Positions 7,751 to 16,600 of a stretch of 59,211 bases of DNA are shown here, in pieces; positions within the stretch are counted from its first letter, which is position 1, and the number at the start of each line of letters is the position of its first letter. Source of the DNA: Saprospiraceae bacterium (GTDB lineage: Bacteria; Bacteroidota; Bacteroidia; Chitinophagales; Saprospiraceae). Location: the NCBI GenBank assembly GCA_027488135.1, contig JAIYCH010000072.1, positions 1 through 59,211 of the forward strand. The letters are read 5' to 3'. Under the pieces are notes generated by a model. It had not been told where the DNA came from. It saw only the letters and a list, made by a program, of their open reading frames with translations, and did no database searches. A program made the translations under genes and the position numbers.

Positions 7751-10700
7751 TTACAATCCAGAAGGATCAAATTTTCTGTTTATACCAAACCACTTTATCG
7801 TTTTAGACCCCAATTCGCCCGCGTCAATATTCATTAAATAAACACCACTTGCGACTGGAATTCCCCGGTTATTTCTTAAATCCCATTCCAAATCAGGTGT
7901 AATCTGATTATTCGTAATGGCCCTATTGTTGCCTCGTGGAACTGCTCCTACTTCATCACGTTTATATTGCCTGATAAATTTACCATCCAAAGAATAAATA
8001 GTAACCGTGCAATTGGCGGGTAGATTAGTAAACTTAATGGTTGTCGTAAATTGGGAAACCTCATAATCGGAGAAACCGTAATATGGATTAGGAACTACGT
8101 TTATTTTATCTAAAGCTGCATTGTAATTACTTGCATCCCGCTTTTCTGCTTCCTTCTTGTCAAATTGAAAGCGATAAACAGGGTGGCCGTTATTTTCATT
8201 TCCTGCAATGGAATAAGGATTATTTACACGAATTTTTACCACAGCATCATTAGGAATCAATCCATCCTTATAAGAAAGGAAAGGAGTAGTAGATTGATTG
8301 AAAATTAATCCCGACCAGGTAATCTCTTGTAAGGCAAGTATCTTAGCGACAGGCGCTGCATTTCTCAATGAGTTTCTTATAGCCTTGCATTCATCATACG
8401 TTTGCTTCGTAACATACACAAAGTGTTGTCCACCAACAGGGTAGAACCCAAGATTTCCATTACTTACCCCTGCTAAACGGACCAGATTATCAGGGTTAAA
8501 CATCATATCGGCACCCAATTTATAGTTTTCCAATACGGTACCATTATAAACAGAATTTTCCCCAAAGAAAATATTTAATCTTCTACCTGTTTCCACGTCA
8601 ATGGCATAACCTGGGAACCATCCAAATCCCTCCGTTAAATCAGCTGTATTTGGGTCAGGTAACCCATCACTGTTTAGATCATCTTTTGTTACCCCAGGTC
8701 TTGCTCTTAAATCAAAGTGCCTGCGATTCCCCTCTGTATTAAACCCTTGGGTACGATAAAATCTGTTAGCTGACTCAATAATAACACACTTACTCCAAAG
8801 ATTCTTGTCTCTTGTGAAAACAATATCCACATTATTTAAATCGGCTAATTTCATTCGTGTTCTTAGAATGGAACTGGCACTATTATCAGAAATAGCGGGT
8901 GAAATATAGGCAGGATCTCTCTCGCCTTTTACTCTCCAATCGGCGAGAAAATAGGGAGTAAATTGACCGGCACCCATTTTTGACAAAGCCTGTGTAGGAT
9001 CTAACACCGCATCAACTTGTCCATCACCCGTTGAGATATAATCGAAAACGGTTGCGTCAAAGTTCGTGGGACCGGCACTAAATCCGTCATTGATAAATCC
9101 CAGCCATTGCGCACCATTTTTATCTTTGTAAGTAACTTCAATACCAATAGCCCCATTTTTGGCATCTTTTAAACTCCCCGATTCTGAAACCTGACCTATT
9201 ATGATGGAGAAACCAAAAGCCCTGATTATCTGTTCATTCAACTGCTCAATAGGCCTTTCTGATCTGATAACCGGACTATTCGGATCTCTCAGATTTTTTA
9301 ACTCCCAGGTAACAGGAGATTCTAAAACCCCATTAGAAGGATTATTGTCCTTAAACTTTAGTTCAAACTGCCCGTCCTTAACTTCCAAAGGATTAAAAAT
9401 TTTCACTTGGATTGGCGCCCTTCCAGGAAGATAAGTTATCTGTCCTGAAAAAGAAGTTCCCAAAATCGCAGATCTCGTTGCATCAGAAATATCAAGAAAA
9501 TTAGCTCCTGTTCCAGCGCCTGAAATACGGGTAATTACCGTTCCTTCGCCATAACTGGCATTTAATATTTTATCCGTGGTTGGATGGGGTAATACCGTAT
9601 AAAACGGGTTCCTACCGTCTCCAATATTCCTTCTCCCCTCTAAATAAGGCTTTCTTTGCCCCAGAACTGCTTTAGGATCAAAAACTCTATAATTATTATG
9701 AGCGTAGGCAACCGCCACAAAATAATATTTTTTGTGATTGATTAATCTGCGATCACCTTCTGAAAATTGGTCTTCCTTAATCTTAAAAGTATGTTGAATA
9801 CCATTATTCCCACCTTCAACCTTTAACTCGGGAACATAATACTCCTCACCCGTCGGGTTGTCAATGGTTTTCCAGTTGAAAATTCTATTTATGTTATTTT
9901 TTAAATCCACTTGATAAATCAGACGTGATTTATCAGGATTTTCTAAATCTGCAATCGTTACTGAGGAATTGGATAATTGATACAATTTGTACCCTTCAAA
10001 GGTATATAAGCTATCCTTTGCACCTGCTGGAATTTGCAAACCACGCTGTGCATAACCTTCGAAAGCATTATTAGAAGTGATACTATCATTTGTAAATACA
10101 GCAATAATTTCTCTATCCAGCTCTATAAAATCAATATCCGGAGCATCAGGCCCATCTGTTAATTCAAAGCAATTATCAAATAATGCCTGAGCAATATCAT
10201 CTGCTTCAAGCAATTTCGAGATATCAGGGCAAGGATACGTTTGATCTGCTACCCAAACTACCCCAATGATAAGTTCATTTACAGCACCCGGATCTAAACG
10301 AAACGGACCTGAAGCCTGAATGGTTCGACGATCGCCAAAAGGAAGATTTGAGGTACACATTGACCAGCCCTTTGAATTATTTGGTGCATCAGAAAAAGCG
10401 TATTTTACCTTAGCGCCATCTTGATAGGCATCATCTCCGAAAGTGAAAGGACTACCGTCACGCCAGGAACCAGATAAATAGTTAAAGTACTCTTGAGCAG
10501 TAGCTGGGTCAGTGGTACCAGGTGCCGGACTTCCCACGCCGCCGTTATTATAATAGGTAAAAGAAGACATTCCAATTTCTTCTCCATTTTCGTCTAAAGG
10601 ACCTCTAAAATAATCCACTCCCAAAATAGGAACTTCGTCGCAATAAGTATTTACCCCTTGAGGGCAGGCACAACCCGTTTGACCATCTAAAGCATCTTCA

Positions 10701-11725
10701 TTATACATATAACCAAGACTTCTAGAGACATCACTTCCGACATAATCATCTGTAAAACAGCCTAAGTCAGCATCGACCCACATAGCAAAAAACATAGAAT
10801 CAATACTCTCAACAGCACGGTTAATGAGTTTATACCGTTGAAAAGTCATATCATTTATTTCGTCATTTGTAGCATAAGAAAAGGCCTGCACTTGCACTTC
10901 CATCTGAATAGGATCTCCTCTTGATTCTGAGTGGATATTCCCTGCGTCATTATAGACCCAGAAAATCATTTCGTCCGGAAATTGGGGTTTTGATACACAA
11001 CCTCTTATTTCAATGACTGGAAAATCACCTCTGTCAGGGTTATATAATCCATCTCCATCCTGATCCCAAAATGCAGCTAGTCCTTGAGAAGTATTAGGTA
11101 ATTCAAAATTATGAATATCAAAGAAGAATTCATTTCCGCGAGCAGGCCAACCTTTTATATCTCTGGGAATGTCATCAGGATTATAAGCTACGCCACTTTT
11201 CTCTGCAAGTTGAAACTTTCTTATATGCTCTCTGATATTTTCTCCTTTAACAGAGAAAAAACGGTCCCAACGGGAACAAATCGCTTGATTAGTCTTTCCT
11301 GTTTCAGGATTAAGCGGCCCAGGCCAGAAGTCAAAATCACCTGAGCTACGACCATAAGTCTGAGCAGCCACTTTTAAATTACCTGCGGGGTCAACGCCAC
11401 CAAGCCATACCGCTCCAGCAAAAATGGAAGAAACCTCGGGCAAACCGGCAGGTACTTTCGGCACAATGTAACGACCATCATTACTGTCCCACCAAACATC
11501 CCCTCCAGTAGTTAATCGTGCTCTGACATTATTTATAGCCTGATCAATTTGAGCTACTGCATTATTACAATTTTCAGCAAATCGCAGTTTCACTGTCGTA
11601 TTACCTCTTCTTTCTTTTAACAAAGGATTATTTCTGGCAGCCATTGTAACGGGAGATAAAATAACCCCCATTAAAATGCTGTAAGAAACGATGTTAATTA
11701 ACCTTTTATATATCATCCTAGTCAT
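7751..11725 (-). CDS. Large exported protein with C-terminal T9SS/FlgD-like sorting domain
   Basis: 1324 residues, N-terminal signal sequence (about residues 9-30, ending near VTMAAR) and no recognised enzymatic domain. The N-terminal half has many Asp/Gly/Asn-rich turns (QDGDGLYNPDRGDFP, SDGLPDPNTADL) resembling Ca-binding surface proteins, and a Cys-rich loop (TGCACPQGVNTYCDEVP). The last 120 residues (NVVPNPYYGFSDYE, TIYSLDGKFIRQY, GIPVASGVYLMNI) form the FlgD-Ig/type IX C-terminal fold, so export by T9SS to the surface is likely. It sits between a TonB receptor (9 bases upstream) and a PorV-like barrel (20 bases downstream). This gene order recurs in Bacteroidota genomes with no known function, to my knowledge. 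Confidence 0.7.
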   Translation of the reverse strand: MTRMIYKRLINIVSYSILMGVILSPVTMAARNNPLLKERRGNTTVKLRFAENCNNAVAQIDQAINNVRARLTTGGDVWWDSNDGRYIVPKVPAGLPEVSSIFAGAVWLGGVDPAGNLKVAAQTYGRSSGDFDFWPGPLNPETGKTNQAICSRWDRFFSVKGENIREHIRKFQLAEKSGVAYNPDDIPRDIKGWPARGNEFFFDIHNFELPNTSQGLAAFWDQDGDGLYNPDRGDFPVIEIRGCVSKPQFPDEMIFWVYNDAGNIHSESRGDPIQMEVQVQAFSYATNDEINDMTFQRYKLINRAVESIDSMFFAMWVDADLGCFTDDYVGSDVSRSLGYMYNEDALDGQTGCACPQGVNTYCDEVPILGVDYFRGPLDENGEEIGMSSFTYYNNGGVGSPAPGTTDPATAQEYFNYLSGSWRDGSPFTFGDDAYQDGAKVKYAFSDAPNNSKGWSMCTSNLPFGDRRTIQASGPFRLDPGAVNELIIGVVWVADQTYPCPDISKLLEADDIAQALFDNCFELTDGPDAPDIDFIELDREIIAVFTNDSITSNNAFEGYAQRGLQIPAGAKDSLYTFEGYKLYQLSNSSVTIADLENPDKSRLIYQVDLKNNINRIFNWKTIDNPTGEEYYVPELKVEGGNNGIQHTFKIKEDQFSEGDRRLINHKKYYFVAVAYAHNNYRVFDPKAVLGQRKPYLEGRRNIGDGRNPFYTVLPHPTTDKILNASYGEGTVITRISGAGTGANFLDISDATRSAILGTSFSGQITYLPGRAPIQVKIFNPLEVKDGQFELKFKDNNPSNGVLESPVTWELKNLRDPNSPVIRSERPIEQLNEQIIRAFGFSIIIGQVSESGSLKDAKNGAIGIEVTYKDKNGAQWLGFINDGFSAGPTNFDATVFDYISTGDGQVDAVLDPTQALSKMGAGQFTPYFLADWRVKGERDPAYISPAISDNSASSILRTRMKLADLNNVDIVFTRDKNLWSKCVIIESANRFYRTQGFNTEGNRRHFDLRARPGVTKDDLNSDGLPDPNTADLTEGFGWFPGYAIDVETGRRLNIFFGENSVYNGTVLENYKLGADMMFNPDNLVRLAGVSNGNLGFYPVGGQHFVYVTKQTYDECKAIRNSLRNAAPVAKILALQEITWSGLIFNQSTTPFLSYKDGLIPNDAVVKIRVNNPYSIAGNENNGHPVYRFQFDKKEAEKRDASNYNAALDKINVVPNPYYGFSDYEVSQFTTTIKFTNLPANCTVTIYSLDGKFIRQYKRDEVGAVPRGNNRAITNNQITPDLEWDLRNNRGIPVASGVYLMNIDAGELGSKTIKWFGINRKFDPSGL

Positions 11726-11734
11726 AATTTCAAT

Positions 11735-14700
11735 TTAAAAATCCATAATCACACCAGCAAAAATCCTTCTCGGTAAACTGAATAATCCAGGATTCAACAA
11801 TGCCCACTGGTAAGACGCCAGATATGCGTCAACCAGTCTATTTGAATTTACTATGTTTATTAACTTATCCTGACCATTCGAGGAAGCAAGAAATCCGTCA
11901 TCCTTTGGAGATCCAGTAGAGGAATAAACATTTAAAATATTTTGTTGATTGAGCAGATTCGAGACCCGACAATAAATATTCATACTTAGCCCTTTACTTA
12001 CTTGAACCACTTTATCTACTCGCAAGTTAAGGGTATAGTTCCAGGGTTTGCGAGATCCATTAATTGAACCAGCCGTTTGAGCCCCTCCTAATTCAAGGGG
12101 AGTGATTGTTGCCGTGTAAGGACGGCCAGAAACAGCAATGGCCTGTAGGCTTAGACCTGCATTGGCAAGAATATCTGAACCAAAAAGATTAGGTCCCGTA
12201 TAAAATTTTCCTGCCCCGAACCGGTAATCTATATTCATATTTACGCGATGTCTTTCATCAAAATTCAAGGGAAACAGGGTTCTAAGATTTCCTCTGCTCG
12301 TTAAACCTCTCTGAGAATTGGCATCAGATCCAGTACCATCAGCAAACTGAAGGGTATAATTGGTAACTAAAGAAAGATTCCCCGTTCTGCGCATTTCATA
12401 TTCAAACGAAAAACCCTTAACTGTCCCAAAATCCAAATTTCCGTAAGTAGTATATTGGTTAACTATGGGCACCGGGAAATAGGTCCTTTGCTGAATCATA
12501 TCTCTCAATTCCTTATAATATGCAGCGATTTTTAACTTTGATGTAGCTGATAACTTTTGTTGAAAACCTACTTCGTAATCTATGGTTCTCTCCGGTCTTA
12601 GGTCTGGATTATTGCGAATAACCGATGGGAAATCGGTAAAGTAAAAATAATCTAACGCCGTTGCCAAAGTATTTGAAGGCGGGCGCTGAATAAGTACATC
12701 GTAGTGCGCAAAGAAGTTAGCGTCATCAGAAATAGGAAAAGAAAAAGCCAGTCGAGGCATAAAATTGACCTGAACTTCATAATCCTTGAATGATACTGAG
12801 GGGTCAAATGCCCTATCTTTAATGTAGTTATTTATATTTTGAGCCCGGGGATCTTTGTATTTGGGAAATACTAATCCTCCGGAAAAGATATCTATCGGAC
12901 TATTTACCGGATTACCATTAGACCTATACCACAGGTCACCATCGCGATAAGCCAACACATCTGTTCCACTGTCATTCAGATAAACTTTATAATCATCGCC
13001 AATACTACCTGGTTTTTCAGATTTTGTTTCTGGAAGGGTATGAAATTCCGAAGCCTCCATAATGTCGTACAGTGAATATGGATCTTTTAATACCCTGGTA
13101 TTAGCGTCATATCTGTCCATACGGACGCCTAACCTGAAGATAATATCTCTGAATGTAAATTTATCCTGAATATAGGCTGCAGAATAAATGGGTCTATTCG
13201 GAGCAACTGGAAAAGTTCTTACCCCATTTTCGTCAACCGTCGTAAAGAAATCTTCAAACGTACCATCGAATGGGCGACCTAAATAATCGTGGCCAAAATA
13301 ACTTATCGCGTTTTGATCGTTTAATTCCTTGGCCGAAAACATATCTAACCTCAACTGATCGGGATCCAACCCATCTACATTTACAAAAGTAGTCAGGGGT
13401 AAACCTAATTCCTCTCTGATAGATTTATAAAATTTGTTATCCTCACTATTTACAACAGATAAAGCGCGAAGAGGTGTTTTTGGGAAATTAGGTAAGTCAA
13501 TATAACCTATGGTATCTGCATTGGGTGCAATTCCTTGAATATGATTATTTGCCTGCTGTCTGGCGATATCCCAAAGTCCTCTCGGGATAACCGTATAACT
13601 TCTGTTCAAGCGCTCCTCATAAATAAACCCTATTTGTATATTATGTCTGCCATTTTTCGAGCTACCTGGAATCCAGTCAAAATTAGTTCTGGCATTAAAT
13701 GAATAGACATCATTTGTGGACCTTCCCGCCGTATTATATACCCAGCCAACATTGGTATGAAAACCCCATGAGTTGTTATAAACAGGAGATATAAATCCGT
13801 TGGGGGCTATAAAGTTGCCTAAGGAAAGTAGATTTTGACTATTGAAAAAATTAGATAATATATATTTTCCAACTTGAGGATTAATTCCCTCTCCCTGGTT
13901 AATGTCCAGCGCATTATTATAATTTGAAAGAACAGGATTTTGCTCTCCCGGGGTATATTTTCTAAGAACCTGTCTGTAATCTGTATGTTGCATAGCTACA
14001 CCTTGAGAGGCTGGATCAAAGGCCAGCGCAAAAGTAGGTACCCATTCCAAATCAAATTTCCCCACATAACCATAATCAAAATAATTAAATCCATGTCTTT
14101 GGTCAGCTTGCTCCCCTGTGGATTTTTCGTAACCTCCCTGTAAGGTATAAGAAGCATTTTGAATAGCCCCTTTTTCATTACCAGCACCTCCGTTTGAACC
14201 AAATCTTTGTCTTAATCTGAAATTTGCTCTGTACGTTCTTCCTAAACTGAACGGATTATTTTTACTATTCAGAACCCCCCAACCACCTGGAGTAAATTGA
14301 TTTTTAGCATCGGTAAGTGCTCCGGTAAGTGTCATATCAATAGATTCACCTAATCGGGCATCAATTTTACCTGTCAGATCAAGCCTTTCATTTGTTTCAT
14401 TGTTTCTGGCTTTCAAAATATCAACATCATCGGCCAACAGGTTATCTGCACTTATGATAAAACTTGACCCCAGTGCGGTCACAGGATTAGCCTCCAATTC
14501 AGCTAATTTGTCCTCTTTAACTCTGTAAATAGAGGTAGCAGGTGGATTATCCTCGTACTGATGCGTATATCTTCCCGAGAAACGATAACCCAAAATAGAT
14601 TGCCCTTTTTTATTTTTTAAAATGGGTCCGCTCAGGTTTACACCAATTAAACTGTTACTATATGGATCAAGATATTTTGATGATTCAACTTCTACTCCTC

Positions 14701-15415
14701 CGCTAAATTTATTTGACGGACCCTTTGTTGTGATGGAGATAATACCTCCGGTCACATCGCCATATTGCGCTTCAATACCTCCGGTAATTACCTGAAGCTG
14801 ATCTATTTCCGATTCTGGAATGAGGTTACCTTGTATTCTGATGCCATCGATGTAGTAGTTTGTAGCATCGGAACGAGATCCCCTGATAGTTATCGCTTTC
14901 CCTTCATCGGCAGCGGCTAAACCTGCAGTTGTAGCAGCCAAAGCATTAATATTTCTCGTAGGTAACGACCGTATTTGATCACTCGTAATAACCGAACCAG
15001 ACGTGGTATTATCTTGCTCAATCAATGGAACCTTATATTCAACTATCGTAATTTCCTGTAACACTACTCCGCCATCAGAACCAAGTTGAATATCTAACTT
15101 AGTTGACTTTCCAGCCAAAACTTTTACTCCCGTAATCCTCCTGGATTTATACCCTAAGTAACTGGCCTCAACGTCATAAATACCGGGATCCATGTCGGGG
15201 AAATTAAAATATCCCTCTACATCTGTCTCCGTTCCAGTGACTAAAACCCCATTTTTAAATAAGGCAATAGTGCCGAAAGAGATGGGCTCTTTTGACTCTT
15301 CATCGATTACTTTCCCCCCTAATGAGGTTTGAGCCTGAAGAAAAACAACCGATAAACAAAGTAGAATAAAAGAGATAAATAGAATTCTTTGCATCTGAGC
15401 CTTATATTTTTTCAA
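11735..15415 (-). CDS. TonB-dependent receptor with N-terminal carboxypeptidase-regulatory-like domain
   Basis: 1226 residues. Signal peptide (ILFISFILLCLSVVFLQAQ), then a CarboxypepD_reg-like beta-sandwich (about 32-110, GGKVIDEESKEPISFGTIALF), then a plug domain (about 135-235; SGSVITSDQIRSLPTRNINALAATTAGL, GGIEAQYGDVTGGIISITTKG) and a long beta-barrel ending in Phe. It lacks the SusC-type length and has no SusD partner. As the first gene of an operon with a T9SS-type cargo and a PorV-like barrel it may act in surface assembly instead of, or as well as, nutrient import (inference). A perfect 10-bp inverted repeat lies 22 bases upstream of the start. Confidence 0.85.
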   Translation of the reverse strand: MKKYKAQMQRILFISFILLCLSVVFLQAQTSLGGKVIDEESKEPISFGTIALFKNGVLVTGTETDVEGYFNFPDMDPGIYDVEASYLGYKSRRITGVKVLAGKSTKLDIQLGSDGGVVLQEITIVEYKVPLIEQDNTTSGSVITSDQIRSLPTRNINALAATTAGLAAADEGKAITIRGSRSDATNYYIDGIRIQGNLIPESEIDQLQVITGGIEAQYGDVTGGIISITTKGPSNKFSGGVEVESSKYLDPYSNSLIGVNLSGPILKNKKGQSILGYRFSGRYTHQYEDNPPATSIYRVKEDKLAELEANPVTALGSSFIISADNLLADDVDILKARNNETNERLDLTGKIDARLGESIDMTLTGALTDAKNQFTPGGWGVLNSKNNPFSLGRTYRANFRLRQRFGSNGGAGNEKGAIQNASYTLQGGYEKSTGEQADQRHGFNYFDYGYVGKFDLEWVPTFALAFDPASQGVAMQHTDYRQVLRKYTPGEQNPVLSNYNNALDINQGEGINPQVGKYILSNFFNSQNLLSLGNFIAPNGFISPVYNNSWGFHTNVGWVYNTAGRSTNDVYSFNARTNFDWIPGSSKNGRHNIQIGFIYEERLNRSYTVIPRGLWDIARQQANNHIQGIAPNADTIGYIDLPNFPKTPLRALSVVNSEDNKFYKSIREELGLPLTTFVNVDGLDPDQLRLDMFSAKELNDQNAISYFGHDYLGRPFDGTFEDFFTTVDENGVRTFPVAPNRPIYSAAYIQDKFTFRDIIFRLGVRMDRYDANTRVLKDPYSLYDIMEASEFHTLPETKSEKPGSIGDDYKVYLNDSGTDVLAYRDGDLWYRSNGNPVNSPIDIFSGGLVFPKYKDPRAQNINNYIKDRAFDPSVSFKDYEVQVNFMPRLAFSFPISDDANFFAHYDVLIQRPPSNTLATALDYFYFTDFPSVIRNNPDLRPERTIDYEVGFQQKLSATSKLKIAAYYKELRDMIQQRTYFPVPIVNQYTTYGNLDFGTVKGFSFEYEMRRTGNLSLVTNYTLQFADGTGSDANSQRGLTSRGNLRTLFPLNFDERHRVNMNIDYRFGAGKFYTGPNLFGSDILANAGLSLQAIAVSGRPYTATITPLELGGAQTAGSINGSRKPWNYTLNLRVDKVVQVSKGLSMNIYCRVSNLLNQQNILNVYSSTGSPKDDGFLASSNGQDKLINIVNSNRLVDAYLASYQWALLNPGLFSLPRRIFAGVIMDF

Positions 15416-15436
15416 TAGCTAAAAATAAAAGTGCAA

Positions 15437-15462
15437 GTTAATTAAAATGTACTTTAATTAAC
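15437..15462. repeat. Perfect inverted repeat upstream of the TonB/T9SS-cargo/PorV-like operon
   Basis: GTTAATTAAA and TTTAATTAAC, 10 bp each, separated by atgtac. It lies between the stop of the Rieske gene (15501) and the start of the TonB receptor (15415). The arms are nearly pure A/T and there is no T-tract, so it looks more like a protein-binding operator than a terminator; it could also act as a weak hairpin. Confidence 0.5.
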
Positions 15463-15500
15463 AAAAGATTAATGAAACTTATGGACAAAATACTATATTT

Positions 15501-16595
15501 TTAGTCTTTTTGCTTATTCAACAGGTTGGAAATTATTCGATGAAAGTGATGAACATTTATTTCCATGTTAACAGAATACCTGCCCCTGCTATAATATCGG
15601 CCTTGCATTCCCTTTTGAACAGATTCGACCACCTCCTCATCTTCGAATTCGGTGGCATCTAACTGGTTTTTTTCTCTATCGAATGTGGTTCCCTCAAAAT
15701 AGTATGAGCGGAATTTCACCACCGTCATTTGATGACCTTTTGGTTCAACAATATTTAAGGATAAGCCCCAGGGATAAAAATTGAACATCAAATTTGGGAA
15801 TATCCAAAAATAATAGGCATATATTTTTTTACCCTCGTCCACATGACCTTTTGGTGTATCAAAATATGGTTCATCGTCGGCTGCAACACCTATTTGTAAA
15901 TTACCCCATTCAAATAAGTGGTATTCATATTTTTCAAATTCAATGGCCTGATTCAATGCGGGATGCACAAACGGAATATGAAAACCTTCTAGATAATTGT
16001 CAACATATAGCGCCCAATGCGCCCTTACTTCAAAATCTCTCGAAGCATCAGGATTAAAGGTCAGGGTATGTAAAGGCAAAAAGGAAACTCTATCCAACAT
16101 GGGTTGGATGAAAGTGGCAAATGAAGCAAGAGGATCAATGGAGGTGAAGTACAAAGGAAAAAAAGTGGCCAGCGGCAGTTGTTTTAAATGATCCTTTTCC
16201 GTTGGGAAATTTTCTGTCTGGTCAAATTCAGGCATACTTTTAAAAGTCCCATTCAGTCTGAAACACCGTCCATGGTAACCACAACGAAGTATCCTCTGTC
16301 CGGAACAGGAAGAAGAAACCACCAATTTCCCCCTATGCGTGCAAACGTTCGACAGACAATATACTTCCCCATCTACATCTGTGGAAAGAACAACAGGTTC
16401 ATTCAAAACATCCGGTAGCAAAACCAATGGGGTTAAGGTACCAACCGAAGCTTGATCGGTATTATCGCCAATAAAAATCCAGCATTTTTCCCAAATTTCA
16501 GCTATGGATCGATCAAACCATGCCCTGTCTCTATAAAACGATGAAGGCAGTGTATCTGACTTTCTAATATCTTCATCAATATGAAAAATCTCCAT
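15501..16595 (-). CDS. Rieske non-heme iron oxygenase, alpha-subunit type
   Basis: 364 residues. The Rieske [2Fe-2S] ligands are Cys85-x-His87 (CTHRG) and Cys105-x2-His108 (CGYHG). The mononuclear iron site is signalled by DNYLEGFHIPFVHP with His206 and His211, plus an acidic segment near the C-terminus (about 315-325) that should supply the carboxylate ligand. Such enzymes hydroxylate aromatic rings or demethylate quaternary amines such as carnitine or choline-type substrates, using a separate reductase. No reductase or beta subunit is adjacent. It starts 5 bases after the stop of the DUF5916 gene, so the two are almost certainly one operon. Substrate unknown. Confidence 0.9.
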   Translation of the reverse strand: MEIFHIDEDIRKSDTLPSSFYRDRAWFDRSIAEIWEKCWIFIGDNTDQASVGTLTPLVLLPDVLNEPVVLSTDVDGEVYCLSNVCTHRGKLVVSSSCSGQRILRCGYHGRCFRLNGTFKSMPEFDQTENFPTEKDHLKQLPLATFFPLYFTSIDPLASFATFIQPMLDRVSFLPLHTLTFNPDASRDFEVRAHWALYVDNYLEGFHIPFVHPALNQAIEFEKYEYHLFEWGNLQIGVAADDEPYFDTPKGHVDEGKKIYAYYFWIFPNLMFNFYPWGLSLNIVEPKGHQMTVVKFRSYYFEGTTFDREKNQLDATEFEDEEVVESVQKGMQGRYYSRGRYSVNMEINVHHFHRIISNLLNKQKD

Positions 16596-16600
16596 GCCAT

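Noticed and set aside
11111-11344. Several short frames opposite the large exported protein and TonB receptor.
   Set aside because: All lie within strongly supported genes on the other strand and match no family.
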